A stretch of 64,000 nt of DNA from Massilia sp. H6 (GCF_024802625.1 NZ_CP103371.1:1984001-2048000), one strand, 5' to 3'. Shown: positions 18,449-27,897, numbered from the stretch's first letter. Notes: a model not told the origin generated them from the letters alone. Numbers and translations are program-made.

Positions 18449-19600
18449 ATGAAACAACTCGACCAGTTCGTCCAGCAGATGATGGAGTCAGCCAAGCTGG
18501 TCCAAGCGAATAACCCAGGCGGCGCCGTCGACGTGATCCAGCGCGCACTGGGCCAGGCCGGCCTGATGGCGCCCCAGACCGACGCCAAGCACGGCGTGGC
18601 TCCCGGCTTCGTCGACCTGAATCCGGCGCCGGCTTTCCAGCGCAGTGCCACGGCCGGCGCGGGCGCACGCCCGAGTACCCGCCGCAGTGCGCTGCCCAGG
18701 ACCGCCGAATTGTTCAAGGCGCGCCGCCCGCTGCCCGTCGAGGAGCGCGCGCCCGGCAGCTTTATCGATGGCAGCTTCGCCTGCAGCGCCGGGCAGCGCC
18801 GCTACAAGTTGTATATCCCGGCCAAGATTGCTGCAGGGCCGCGTCCGCTGGTTGTGATGCTGCATGGCTGCACCCAGGACGCGGGCGACTTCGCGGCCGG
18901 CACGGCCATGAATCTGGTGGCCGAAGAGCAGGGCTGCCTGGTACTGTATCCGGAGCAAGATCGCAGCGCCAACCATAACGGCTGCTGGAACTGGTTCGAC
19001 GCTGCCCAGCAGCAGCGCGGCCAGGGCGAGCCTGCCATTCTCGCCGGCATGACGCGCCAGGTCCTGGCCGAGCAGGGCGCCGATGCGAAGCAGGTATTCG
19101 TGGCCGGGCTGTCGGCCGGCGGGGCGATGGCGGCCATCCTGGGCGCCGAGTATCCCGACTTGTACGCGGCAGTGGGTGTGCATTCTGGACTGGCGGCCGG
19201 CAGCGGCAAGGACATGATCTCGGGCCTGCATGCCATGAAGAAGCCGGCCCGGGCCGCGGCGCTGGGCAAGCCGGTCCCGATCATCGTGTTCCATGGCGAT
19301 GCCGATCACGTGGTCAATGCCGGCAACGGCGACGCGGTGCTGCGCCAGTTCGCCGATGCCCATCCGGCATCCGGCACCGGCGCGCTGCAGAAGCATTCGC
19401 AGCGCGGCGAAGCCGGACGCGCCTACACCAGGACCAGCTGGCGCGATGCCGGTGGGCGCCGCCATGCGGAGCAGTGGGTGGTGCACGGGGCCGCGCATGC
19501 CTGGATGGGCGGCAAGGCATCGGGCTCGCACACCGACGCCAACGGTCCGTGCGCATCGACGGAAATGCTGGCTTTCTTCCTGGAGCAGGGCGGCAAGTAA
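18449..19600 (+). CDS. PHB depolymerase-family esterase
   Basis: A 383-residue alpha/beta hydrolase of the esterase-depolymerase group. The lipase box GLSAGG places the nucleophile at Ser222; the oxyanion region is VVMLHGCTQD, and the last His lies in HGAAHAWMGG. The first 100 residues are a helical, Ala/Arg-rich region. No Sec signal peptide is visible, so it is probably intracellular. It may degrade poly-3-hydroxybutyrate or act on related esters; its occurrence in a genome with phaC 5.4 kb away fits, but substrate is not proven by sequence. AAAGGA upstream supports the start. Confidence 0.88.
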   Translation: MKQLDQFVQQMMESAKLVQANNPGGAVDVIQRALGQAGLMAPQTDAKHGVAPGFVDLNPAPAFQRSATAGAGARPSTRRSALPRTAELFKARRPLPVEERAPGSFIDGSFACSAGQRRYKLYIPAKIAAGPRPLVVMLHGCTQDAGDFAAGTAMNLVAEEQGCLVLYPEQDRSANHNGCWNWFDAAQQQRGQGEPAILAGMTRQVLAEQGADAKQVFVAGLSAGGAMAAILGAEYPDLYAAVGVHSGLAAGSGKDMISGLHAMKKPARAAALGKPVPIIVFHGDADHVVNAGNGDAVLRQFADAHPASGTGALQKHSQRGEAGRAYTRTSWRDAGGRRHAEQWVVHGAAHAWMGGKASGSHTDANGPCASTEMLAFFLEQGGK

Positions 19601-19625
19601 GGCGCGCCGGAGGTAGCCGGCCTGG

Positions 19626-20561
19626 TCAGCGACGGATCGCGTGCAGCCACACCGCCGCGATCCGCTCCACGTCTTCGTAGCCGGCCTCGCCGAGCTGTCC
19701 ACCGAAGATATCCGGGTCGAGCTCGTCGTACTTCCAGTGGTCGCACAGGGCGTCCAGTTCTGGACGGATGGTTTCCAGGAAGTCGTCGACGGCGCCGGTA
19801 ATTGCCACGCCGGTGTAGAGCATCAGGCAGCCGCCCGGGCGCAGGCGCGCCAGGCTTTCCCTGACGATGCGCACCGACAGCGCCGCGCCGCGCATGCCGC
19901 CGCCGTGGCGGTAGGGCAGTTCGGACGGATCGAGGATATAGGGCGGGTTCGATACGACCAGGTCGAAATCGCCCTCCACGTCGTTGAACAAGTCGCTTCG
20001 GCACGCCGTGAGGTTGTGCAAGCCAGCGAGCTGCGTGTTGACCATGGTCAGCGCCAGCGCCCTGGTATTGATGTCGGTCGCTAACACGTCGGCATGCGGA
20101 AAGGCACTGGCGATCGCCAGCGCGCCGGCGCCGCTGCCGCTACAGAGGTCGATCGCGCGCACCGGGCCCGAGCCGAGCCAGGGGAAGGCGCGCTGCATGG
20201 TTCCCACGAAGCGGTAGGTATCGGGACCGAAAAACACTGCGTCGTCGTCGCTGGTTGGATAGGCCGAGTGAAAGACCAGCATCTCGCCCAGGGTGGATGC
20301 GCGCAGGGTCGAGCGCAGCAGGCTGCCGGCCGACACCAGGATACCGGCCTCGCGCATCAGCGCCAGCAGCTCGGGCGCGGCATCGCTTTCGGCAAACGGA
20401 CGGCTCCAGCCGAAGATTGCACGCAGGTCGGTGCCGTGCTCGTTGCCCGGACGGCGATTGATGCGGCGGTGCGTGGCAGGCGTGACCGTGATGAAGCGGT
20501 AATCGTGGCTGCGCAGGTAGCGGCCCAGGGCGGCCAGGGCATGGGCATGGGGAGTTGTCAT
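19626..20561 (-). CDS. Class I SAM-dependent methyltransferase (HemK-like NPPY motif)
   Basis: A 311-residue protein with a Rossmann methyltransferase fold in its second half: motif I AIDLCSGSGAGAL, the acidic end of strand 2 (DVLATDINTRA) and the catalytic VSNPPYI. NPPY is shared by glutamine-modifying (PrmB/PrmC) and adenine-modifying enzymes, so the substrate is a planar amide or amine. The N-terminal 130 residues are a separate recognition part. Start at 20561 chosen as the first Met before the well-formed region; upstream ribosome site is weak. Convergent with the depolymerase gene. Confidence 0.85.
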   Translation of the reverse strand: MTTPHAHALAALGRYLRSHDYRFITVTPATHRRINRRPGNEHGTDLRAIFGWSRPFAESDAAPELLALMREAGILVSAGSLLRSTLRASTLGEMLVFHSAYPTSDDDAVFFGPDTYRFVGTMQRAFPWLGSGPVRAIDLCSGSGAGALAIASAFPHADVLATDINTRALALTMVNTQLAGLHNLTACRSDLFNDVEGDFDLVVSNPPYILDPSELPYRHGGGMRGAALSVRIVRESLARLRPGGCLMLYTGVAITGAVDDFLETIRPELDALCDHWKYDELDPDIFGGQLGEAGYEDVERIAAVWLHAIRR

Positions 20562-20730
20562 GCCGTAAGGGTCGCATGCGATAGGCGTGGCTGACCGTGC
20601 GGCGTCTAACGTAGAGCCCTTAAATTGCTTTTTAGATATTTCCCCACTATGTGAGCATGCGAACATACCCCATCCGTCCGCTTGTCCATACTCGGACCAA
20701 CAGTCATTCCATACTTACCAGGACATCACC

Positions 20731-20916
20731 ATGGCCAACAGCAGCGGTATCGATACACAGATGGGCAGGATCGAGCGCGAAGTGGCGCGCGAGCGGCACG
20801 AGCGCGAACTGCAGGACGATGCCAAGGCGGGGCTGGCAACGCCCGACGATTTCCGTACCAAGGACGCCCGCGAGCGCGACGACACCAGCGCGCTCAAGCG
20901 CCATCCAGGGCGCTAG
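20731..20916 (+). CDS. Small charged protein of unknown function
   Basis: A 61-residue, highly charged protein (many Arg, Glu, Asp; one central helix RIEREVARERHERELQDD), with no hydrophobic segment. AGGA at 20720-20723 precedes the ATG. It stands 35 bases before ypfJ on the same strand, so may share its transcript. I know no family for it. Confidence 0.55.
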   Translation: MANSSGIDTQMGRIEREVARERHERELQDDAKAGLATPDDFRTKDARERDDTSALKRHPGR

Positions 20917-20951
20917 GCCGTGGTTCACCAGCAGCTCCGGGGAGACCGGCA

Positions 20952-21803
20952 ATGAAGTGGGAAGGCGAACGACAGAGCGAGAACGTCGAAGACCGCCGCG
21001 GTGGCGGTGGCGGCCGCTTCGGTGGCCTGGGGGGTAAATCGATCGGCATCGGCACCCTGGTGATCGCGCTCATCGGCAGTGCCTTCTTCGGCATCGATCC
21101 GAGTGTCTTCTTGGGCGGTGAAGGCAGCGCGGTGCCGGCGCAGCAGGCGCCGCAAGGCCAGCCGGCCAACGATCCACAGATTAACTTCGTGCGCAGCACG
21201 CTAGGCTCGACCGAAGACGCCTGGGCCAAGCTGTTCGCGGCGCAGGATGCGCAGTACCAGCCGGCGCGGCTGGTGCTGTTCGAAGGCGCGACCGACACCG
21301 CCTGCGGCCAGGGGCGCAGCGCTACCGGACCATTCTATTGCCCGGCGGACCAGCAGGTGTATATCGACCTGTCGTTCTTCCGCCTGATGGAGCAGCGCTT
21401 CAAGGTCGAAGGCGAATTCGCCCAGGCCTATGTGATTGCCCACGAAGTCGGCCACCACGTGCAGACCCTGCTCGGCATCTCCAACCAGGTGCGCAACGCC
21501 CAGCGCAACGCCTCCGAGACCGAAGCCAACAAGCTCTCGGTACGGCTGGAACTGCAGGCCGATTGCTTTGCCGGCCTGTGGGCCAACCAGCGCCGGCAGA
21601 TCATCGAGCCGGGCGACGTCGAGGCGGCACTGGCCGCGGCCAGCGCCATCGGCGACGATGCGCTGCAGCGCCAGGCGCAGGGACAGGTGGTGCCGGACTC
21701 GTTCACCCACGGCAGCTCGGCGCAGCGCGTGCGCTGGTTCACCCGCGGCCTCGAAAGCGGCAAGGTCGAGCAGTGCAACACCTTCGACGCCCGCCAGCTG
21801 TAA
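20952..21803 (+). CDS. ypfJ: YpfJ-family neutral zinc metallopeptidase
   Basis: A 283-residue membrane-anchored zinc protease. It starts with a charged, Gly-rich cytoplasmic tail, then one membrane span (IGTLVIALIGSAFFGI), then the catalytic domain with the zinc motif HEVGHH and the downstream ELQADCFAG that supplies the third ligand. These match the zinc_peptidase YpfJ family; its substrate is unknown. GGGGAG upstream supports the start. A GC-rich hairpin at 21830-21856 ends the transcript. Confidence 0.92.
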   Translation: MKWEGERQSENVEDRRGGGGGRFGGLGGKSIGIGTLVIALIGSAFFGIDPSVFLGGEGSAVPAQQAPQGQPANDPQINFVRSTLGSTEDAWAKLFAAQDAQYQPARLVLFEGATDTACGQGRSATGPFYCPADQQVYIDLSFFRLMEQRFKVEGEFAQAYVIAHEVGHHVQTLLGISNQVRNAQRNASETEANKLSVRLELQADCFAGLWANQRRQIIEPGDVEAALAAASAIGDDALQRQAQGQVVPDSFTHGSSAQRVRWFTRGLESGKVEQCNTFDARQL

Positions 21804-21829
21804 ATCGTTCGCTGTAGGACTATTCCCCG

Positions 21830-21856
21830 ACGGGCGCCACTGGCGCCCGTTTGTTC
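21830..21856 (+). terminator. Terminator hairpin after ypfJ
   Basis: ACGGGCGCC, loop ACT, GGCGCCCGT: a 9-base-pair perfect stem followed by TTGTTC. The T-run is short, so termination may be partial. Confidence 0.65.
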
Positions 21857-21980
21857 GAGAAAAGCCGTGTTCGTTTCCAGGCGCGTATCGCCATCCTTGG
21901 CGTTTTGACATAAGGTTTTTCACAGGCCTGCCCAGCCGGCAGGCGCGTTCGACCACCGTGAACCTTTCCGAGGAGGAGTT

Positions 21981-23165
21981 ATGCTGGCAATGAACTACCG
22001 CGGGCCCTACCGTGTCCGCGCCGAACACAAGCCCGATCCGGTCATCGAGCATCCGGGCGACGCCATCATTCGCGTCACCCGCTCGTGCATCTGCGGATCG
22101 GACCTGCACCTGTACCATGGCCTGGTGCCCGATACCCGTGTCGGCCATACCTTCGGCCACGAGTTCATCGGCGTGGTAGAAGAAGTCGGCTCCGGTGTCC
22201 ACAAGCTCCAGGTCGGCGACAAGGTACTGGTGCCGTTCAATGTATTTTGCGGGTCCTGCTTCTTCTGCGACCGTGAGCTGTACGGCAATTGTGACAACAT
22301 GAATGCGCAGTCGAGTGCAGTGGGCTCGATTTATGGCTACTCGCACACTGCCGGCGGTTACGACGGCGGCCAGGCCGAGCTGGTGCGGGTGCCGATGGCC
22401 GATGTCGGCCCGATGATCATCCCGCACGACATCCATGACGACGACGCGGTGCTGCTGACCGACGCTGTTCCGACCGGCTACCAGGCGGCCGAAATGGGCG
22501 ACATCGAAGAAGGCGACACCGTGGTCGTGTTCGGCGCCGGTCCGGTCGGTATCTTCGCTGCCAAGTCGGCCTGGCTGATGGGCGCGGGCCGCGTGATCGT
22601 GGTCGACCACGTCGACTACCGCCTTGAATTCGTCAAGCGTTACGCCCAGTGCGAGATCGTCAATTTCAAGGAAGTGCGCGACATGGCCGAGCATATCAAG
22701 AAGATGACCGACTGGATGGGCGCCGACGTCTGCATCGATGCGGTCGGCTGCGAAGCTTCGGGCAATGCCATGCAGACGCTCACCGGCCGCTACCTGATGG
22801 CGCAGGCGGGTTCGGCTACCGCGCTGCACTGGTGCATCAACTCGGTGCGCAAGGGCGGCAATGTGTCGATCGTTGGCGTGTATGGCCCGACCTTCAACGC
22901 GGTCCCGATCGGCAATGCGCTGAACAAGGGCCTGACCCTGCGCATGAACCAGGCCAGCGTGCGGCGCCATCTGCCGCGCCTGATCGAGCACATCCGCGCA
23001 GGCAGGCTTAATCCAAAAGAGATCATCACCCATCGGGTTCCACTGGAAGACGTATCGGATGCGTATCACATTTTCTCGGGGAAGCTCGACGAGTGCATCA
23101 AGACCGTCCTGATTCCGCCCAATACCAACCAGGTGCGCCAGGTTACGGCCAGCACCATGCATTAA
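21981..23165 (+). CDS. Zinc-dependent alcohol dehydrogenase, FdhA-like
   Basis: A 394-residue medium-chain dehydrogenase, close to the glutathione-independent formaldehyde dehydrogenase subgroup. Catalytic zinc ligands lie in RSCICGSDLH and GHEFIG; the structural zinc loop FCGSCFFCDRELYGNC has its four Cys; the NAD(P) site is VFGAGPVGIFA. AGGAGGAG immediately upstream gives a strong ribosome site. It is in an operon with an unknown membrane protein 9 bases downstream. Substrate could be formaldehyde or another aldehyde/alcohol; sequence does not decide. Confidence 0.9.
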   Translation: MLAMNYRGPYRVRAEHKPDPVIEHPGDAIIRVTRSCICGSDLHLYHGLVPDTRVGHTFGHEFIGVVEEVGSGVHKLQVGDKVLVPFNVFCGSCFFCDRELYGNCDNMNAQSSAVGSIYGYSHTAGGYDGGQAELVRVPMADVGPMIIPHDIHDDDAVLLTDAVPTGYQAAEMGDIEEGDTVVVFGAGPVGIFAAKSAWLMGAGRVIVVDHVDYRLEFVKRYAQCEIVNFKEVRDMAEHIKKMTDWMGADVCIDAVGCEASGNAMQTLTGRYLMAQAGSATALHWCINSVRKGGNVSIVGVYGPTFNAVPIGNALNKGLTLRMNQASVRRHLPRLIEHIRAGRLNPKEIITHRVPLEDVSDAYHIFSGKLDECIKTVLIPPNTNQVRQVTASTMH

Positions 23166-23174
23166 GGAGCGACC

Positions 23175-23840
23175 ATGGAATCACGCGAAATTGTTCAACA
23201 AAAAGGCGGCCATGCGCATACTGGGCAGCACCCGGGTCCGGGCCGCGCGGCACCGCACCGCCCGACGCGCGACGAGCTGCAGCACATCCAGGGCTGGGGC
23301 GCCGACCTCGATCGCAAGGACCGTCCCGGCGTGCCAATGGAGCGCACGCCGCCGCGCTTCATCCACCAGCCCGAGGGCGATCCGCTGCAACAGCAGGAGA
23401 AGATCGAAGTGCTGGTGTCGAGCGAGCGTCCGGGCATCACCCAGGTGTTCGGCACCGTGCAGCCCCCGGCGGGCTTGTCGGGCATGCTGCGGCGCCTGGC
23501 CTTCAGGGCCAGCGAGAACGACTTGCGCCACTGGCTTCTGCTACTGCTGGCCGACCGCGTGAATGTGGTCGAAGGCATCGCCGATGACCTGGCCCGCGGC
23601 CATATTCCGAACGTGCTGGGGGAAATGGGCATCAAGGCCGAGCTCAAGCACAACCCTGCCGGGCTGGCGAAGAAGGCGGCGATCGTCGCGGCCGTGGTAG
23701 GTACGGCGTACTATTTGATGGAGCGCCGCGGCCGTCCCGACCGTGACCGCCATGCCGAGCACCGGCTTTCCTTCGATCCGCGTCACGGCCCGCCAGAATC
23801 CGGCGGCGCCGACCCGGGTCGGCGCAATCGTTGCGCTTGA
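23175..23840 (+). CDS. Unknown protein with one membrane segment, paired with the FdhA-like gene
   Basis: A 221-residue protein. The first 70 residues are polar and Pro/His-rich, the middle (about 75-160) is a mixed helical region (GMLRRLAFRASENDLRHWLL), followed by a likely membrane span (KAAIVAAVVGTAYYLMERR) and a charged tail. AAGGAG precedes the ATG. The close spacing to the dehydrogenase suggests a linked role, perhaps membrane docking, but I recognise no family. Confidence 0.7.
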   Translation: MESREIVQQKGGHAHTGQHPGPGRAAPHRPTRDELQHIQGWGADLDRKDRPGVPMERTPPRFIHQPEGDPLQQQEKIEVLVSSERPGITQVFGTVQPPAGLSGMLRRLAFRASENDLRHWLLLLLADRVNVVEGIADDLARGHIPNVLGEMGIKAELKHNPAGLAKKAAIVAAVVGTAYYLMERRGRPDRDRHAEHRLSFDPRHGPPESGGADPGRRNRCA

Positions 23841-23921
23841 GCAAACCTGCTTTAGCGAGCTCGTCCACACTGTCCGATGCACGGCCCATCTTGGCGCCGT
23901 GCGTCCACGGAAGGAGACGAT

Positions 23922-25715
23922 ATGAGCCCGCATACAAGCTTACCGGCCGCGCTGCTTGGCGCCGCCTTGCTGTTGGCGCAGGCGCCGCTGGCGGCGGCGC
24001 CCACAATGAGCCAACCCACCACGCTCAGCGCCAAGACCACGGCCTCGGTGCTGGGGCAGCTGGCGGCGCAGCGCGGGGCCAAGGGGCTCGACCCTGACCA
24101 CCATTACCGACTCAGCGCCCAGCATCCCGGTGCCAACGGCACCCAGGTGCTGCGCGCCGCGCACACCTACAAGGGCTTGCGCGTATTCGGCTCCGATTCG
24201 GTGGTGGTGCTCGACCAGGCGGCAAAGGTCCTGTCCGAATCGGCGTCCGAGCGCCGCCTGCACCTGGGCAAGGGCGACGCGAACCGGCTGGGCGCGCTGA
24301 CGGCCAGCTTCAGCGTGCAGCCGCAGATATCGACCAGGGCCGCGATCGCGGCCGCACTGGCTACGCTGGCGCCGGCAGGCGTGCACGTGGTGCCGCCGCG
24401 CGCCGAGCTGCTGATCTATCCCGTCATGCGCATGCAGCGCGTGGTGGGCGCCGCTGCCAAGGAAGAAGCCGAGCTCAATGCGCTCGACGTGCACGATACG
24501 GTGGAGCGCTATGAGCTGGCCTACCTGGTCAGCACGCGCATGCGCGTCAAGGAGCAGCCGGTCTATGCCGATACTGTGATCAGCGCGCGCGACGGCGCCG
24601 TGCTCGACCAGTGGAACATGCTGCAGACCGTGACCGGGGTCGGCAAGAGCCAGTACAACGGCGAGGTGCCCTTGAGCACCACGCTGGTCAAGGGCATGTA
24701 CCAGATGCTCGACCCCGAGCGCGGCAAGGGCGGCACCTTCGGCGCCATGGCCATCACCAATGCCAACAACAGCACCAGCGCCGGCAAGGTGTACAGCAAT
24801 GCCACCAATACATGGGGCGACGGCCAGCAGTTCGTGGAAGGTGGCAGTACTACCGGACCCAATGGCCAGACGGCGGCGGTCAATGCGATGTGGGGGCTCA
24901 TGAATACCTACGATGCGCACAAGAACGCGCTGGGCTGGCTCTCGCTGGACGGACGCGACACCGCTACCTATATCGCGGCCCACGTCAAGCGCGGCTATGA
25001 CAACGCCTATTACAGCGATACCTGCCGCTGCATGTTCATTGGCGATGGCACTTATTTCACCAGCCTGGGCTCGATCGACGTGATCGGCCACGAGATGGGG
25101 CATGGCATTACCGCGGCCACCTCGAATCTCATTTATTCGGGTGAATCGGGCGGACTCAACGAATCGTCGTCGGACATCACCGGCGAAGTCGTCGAAGCGT
25201 ACGCGCGCGCCGGCGGCAAGGGCGAGCGCTTCCCGCAAGACGGCAACGACTGGCAACTGGGTACGGAGATCAGCCGCAATGCGACGCCGCTGCGCTGGAT
25301 GTATCGTCCGAGCAAGGACGGCCGCAGCCTTGACGCCTGGAGCAGTTCGCTGCGCAGGCTGGACGTGCACTACAGCAGCGGCCCGAACAACCGCATGTTC
25401 TATTTCCTGGCACGCGGCTCGGGTGCCGACAGTAGCGGCGACTATTTCAGCAAATACCTGGTCAAGCAGCCTGCCGCCATGACCGGGATCGGTCTTGATG
25501 CGGCATTTCGCATCTGGTTCCATGCGAATACGACCAAGTTCACCAGTTCCACCAATTACGCCGCTGCGCGCGCCAAGATGATCGAAGCGGCCGAGGAGTT
25601 GTACGGCAAGGACAGCCGCGCATCGATTGCCGTGCAGCGCGCCTATGCCGCCATCAATGTCGGCCCGGATGTGGAAGAGCCGGCGATGGCGCCGGCTCGG
25701 TCACTGCTGCAATAG
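23922..25715 (+). CDS. Secreted M4 (thermolysin-family) metalloprotease
   Basis: A 597-residue prepropeptidase: signal peptide (ALLGAALLLAQAPLAAA), FTP/PepSY-type propeptide (about residues 30-240) and an M4 catalytic domain. Zinc ligands and base are His390-Glu391-x2-His394 (HEMGH), with the third ligand Glu414 in GGLNESSSD, exactly 20 residues on as in thermolysin; His483 in VHYSSGPNN matches the transition-state His. AAGGAGA precedes the ATG at 23922. Ends seven bases from the convergent M23 peptidase gene. Likely an extracellular scavenging protease. Confidence 0.93.
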   Translation: MSPHTSLPAALLGAALLLAQAPLAAAPTMSQPTTLSAKTTASVLGQLAAQRGAKGLDPDHHYRLSAQHPGANGTQVLRAAHTYKGLRVFGSDSVVVLDQAAKVLSESASERRLHLGKGDANRLGALTASFSVQPQISTRAAIAAALATLAPAGVHVVPPRAELLIYPVMRMQRVVGAAAKEEAELNALDVHDTVERYELAYLVSTRMRVKEQPVYADTVISARDGAVLDQWNMLQTVTGVGKSQYNGEVPLSTTLVKGMYQMLDPERGKGGTFGAMAITNANNSTSAGKVYSNATNTWGDGQQFVEGGSTTGPNGQTAAVNAMWGLMNTYDAHKNALGWLSLDGRDTATYIAAHVKRGYDNAYYSDTCRCMFIGDGTYFTSLGSIDVIGHEMGHGITAATSNLIYSGESGGLNESSSDITGEVVEAYARAGGKGERFPQDGNDWQLGTEISRNATPLRWMYRPSKDGRSLDAWSSSLRRLDVHYSSGPNNRMFYFLARGSGADSSGDYFSKYLVKQPAAMTGIGLDAAFRIWFHANTTKFTSSTNYAAARAKMIEAAEELYGKDSRASIAVQRAYAAINVGPDVEEPAMAPARSLLQ

Positions 25716-25722
25716 GACTGTC

Positions 25723-26427
25723 TCAATCCGTCATCAGCGGATACGGATTGAGCGGCGTGCCTTTCCACCATTGCTTCTCGGGGGTCAGTGCGATCACCGA
25801 GAAGTGCAGGTGGGGCGCGTTCGGGTCGGAATTGCCGGTCACGCCGACATACCCGATCAGGTCGCCACGCTTGAGTTCCATTCCTTCCTTGACGCCGTCG
25901 GCGTAACGATCCAGGTGCGCGTAATAGTAAGCGTAGCGGCCGCTCGGGTCGAACTGGTACAGGGTGGTGCCGCCCGGCCGACTCTCGAACAGCTTGACGA
26001 CCTTGCCGTCGGCCGCGGCCAGCACCGGGGTGCCTTTCGGCGCCATGATGTCGAGCGCTTCGTGATGGCGCTGGCTACCGCGCGGCTGGTCGAAGGTGTC
26101 GCTCAGGCTGGCCAGCTTGATGCCCTGGACCGGCACCAGCAGCCTGGCGGGCGCTGCCACCGCGTCGGCCGGCGCCTGAACCGTTGTGCTCGACTGCACG
26201 CTCGACGGGCGTAGCGGCAGGTCGGACTCGGCCAGGTCGGTCTGCACCACCGTGCCCTGCACCGCGCTGTCGGCCGGGGCGGCAGGCGCGGCGCCAATCG
26301 GCGCGGGCGCCGGTGCCGGGGCGCTGGCCACCACCGGCGCCGGATCGTCCGGCACTTCGCGCAACCACAGGAACAGGCCGCTGGCGCCGACCAGCACGCC
26401 GAGCAGGAAAGTCATCAGCCATTTCAT
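25723..26427 (-). CDS. M23 family (LytM-type) peptidase, membrane-anchored
   Basis: A 234-residue protein with one N-terminal membrane anchor (LMTFLLGVLVGASGLFLWL), a Pro/Ala-rich linker (about 28-95) and an M23 domain. Zinc ligands His and Asp lie in HHEALDIMAP, and the HLHF motif is near the C-terminus, so the active site looks complete. Expected to cut peptidoglycan peptides in the periplasm. GGAGA sits upstream. It follows the L,D-transpeptidase gene by 40 bases on the same strand, so the two likely form a cell-wall operon. Confidence 0.9.
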   Translation of the reverse strand: MKWLMTFLLGVLVGASGLFLWLREVPDDPAPVVASAPAPAPAPIGAAPAAPADSAVQGTVVQTDLAESDLPLRPSSVQSSTTVQAPADAVAAPARLLVPVQGIKLASLSDTFDQPRGSQRHHEALDIMAPKGTPVLAAADGKVVKLFESRPGGTTLYQFDPSGRYAYYYAHLDRYADGVKEGMELKRGDLIGYVGVTGNSDPNAPHLHFSVIALTPEKQWWKGTPLNPYPLMTD

Positions 26428-26467
26428 GCGTGTTCTCCATTGAGCTCGTTAAATATGAATGGAGCGA

Positions 26468-27487
26468 TCACTCCTGCAGCACCACTTCGAGGCCGGCCGC
26501 CACCGCGCTGGCCACTTCCGCCGCGCTCCAGTTGGTCAGGCGGATACAGCCGTGCGATTCGGTCTTGCCGACATTACCCGGGACCGGGGTGCCGTGGATG
26601 CCATAGTGCGGCTTGGACAGGTCGATCCAGACCACGCCAACCGGGTTGTTCGGGCCCGGAGCGATCTTGGCTTTCTTGTCGCCCGGTTCGGCGTCCCAGA
26701 ACAGCTTCGGGTTGTAGTAATAAGTCGGGTTGGCATGTACGCCCTCGATCTTCCAGGTGCCGACCGGGAGCGGGTCGTTGGCGCTGCCAGTCGAGACAGG
26801 GTACTGGGCCAGCAGCGCGCCCGAGGCATCGAACAGTTGCAAAATGCGTGCGCTGCCCTTGACCACGACCTTGGACGCCTTTGCCAGAGGCGTCTTGCCG
26901 GATACGTTCGGTACCACGATCTGCTCGCCGGCTCGGCTCAGATCCTTGCCAGGGTTCAGGCGCTCGAGCATGGACGGCTTGGCGTGGAATTTCTCGCCTA
27001 ATCCTTCGAGCATGGTTTCGTAGCCGAGTTCCTTGAGCTTGGCCTTGTCCATCATTTCCGATGGAATCTTCTCGAACGGGCCGGCCAGGTCGGACTCGGC
27101 CAGGGTATAGCTGGCCAGTGTCGGGGCATTGTCGGCGTTCAATGCGTTCCAGGTCGCAGCGTCGAGCTTGCCGGTGACCGGCAGCTTGCGCGCGGCCTGG
27201 AAGCCGCTCAGCGCCTGGCGCGTGTTGGAACCATAGGCGCCGTCGATCTCGCCCGGCGAAAAGCGTGCACGGTCAAGCAGCACCTGGGCGCGCAGATAGC
27301 GCTCGAACTCGGCCTGCTTGGTGCTGGCCGGCGTGGCTGCCTGTGGCGTGGCCTGTAGCGTACCTGCCGGGTTTGCCGGGTTGGCCGGGCTTGCCGGTTG
27401 CGCCGGCGCTGCCTGCTGGGCCTGGGCGAAGGGGAGGGCGGCCATCAGGGTGGCGAATAGGAGAGGGCGGATCTGGGAGTTTTTCAT
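26468..27487 (-). CDS. L,D-transpeptidase with peptidoglycan-binding domain (YkuD family)
   Basis: A 339-residue periplasmic enzyme: signal peptide (ending FAQAQ), a Pro/Ala/Asn-rich spacer, a PG_binding_1 domain (about residues 65-130) and a YkuD domain whose active-site Cys lies in SHGCIRL, preceded by HGTPVPG. It makes 3-3 cross-links or attaches proteins to peptidoglycan. AGGAAA is 5 bases before the ATG at 27487, choosing it over an in-frame ATG 33 bases upstream. Same strand and likely same transcript as the M23 peptidase. Confidence 0.93.
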   Translation of the reverse strand: MKNSQIRPLLFATLMAALPFAQAQQAAPAQPASPANPANPAGTLQATPQAATPASTKQAEFERYLRAQVLLDRARFSPGEIDGAYGSNTRQALSGFQAARKLPVTGKLDAATWNALNADNAPTLASYTLAESDLAGPFEKIPSEMMDKAKLKELGYETMLEGLGEKFHAKPSMLERLNPGKDLSRAGEQIVVPNVSGKTPLAKASKVVVKGSARILQLFDASGALLAQYPVSTGSANDPLPVGTWKIEGVHANPTYYYNPKLFWDAEPGDKKAKIAPGPNNPVGVVWIDLSKPHYGIHGTPVPGNVGKTESHGCIRLTNWSAAEVASAVAAGLEVVLQE

Positions 27488-27600
27488 TTGATTTCCTGCA
27501 ATGCTTGCTTTTGGAAACATCAGAGTAGTGTGGCCCCAGAGGCAGGTCTGTGCGTCACCGTACTCAACCCGGAGAGGCCAGCGCCGCTACAATCGCGGAC

Positions 27601-27897
27601 ATGACCCGCCATACCATCACGCTCCACCCTGCCGCTATCGTGTTCAGCGCCGAAGACGGCAGCAACCTGCTCGAGGCGGCGGAAGCGGCCGGCATCGACT
27701 TGCCCAGTTCCTGCCGCAACGGCAGCTGCCGTACCTGCATCTGCCGCCTGCGCAGCGGGCAGGTGCGGCATACCATCGAGTGGCCCGGCCTGTCCTACGA
27801 CGAAAAGCGCGAAGGCTATATCTTGCCATGCGTGGCGATCGCGTTGGGCGACCTTGAACTCGAGGCGCCGCTGGCCCGACGCGCAATGCTCGCCTAG
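27601..27897 (+). CDS. Plant-type [2Fe-2S] ferredoxin
   Basis: A 98-residue electron carrier. Cluster ligands are Cys38, Cys43, Cys46 and Cys77 (C-x4-C-x2-C then 30 residues to C), with an extra Cys48. No Shine-Dalgarno is present; a TACAAT at 27588-27593 ends seven bases before the ATG, so the mRNA may start at or next to the start codon (leaderless). A GTG at 27550 in frame would extend it by 17 residues without a ribosome site. The stop lies inside a 12-base tandem repeat. The partner enzyme is not evident nearby. Confidence 0.9.
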   Translation: MTRHTITLHPAAIVFSAEDGSNLLEAAEAAGIDLPSSCRNGSCRTCICRLRSGQVRHTIEWPGLSYDEKREGYILPCVAIALGDLELEAPLARRAMLA

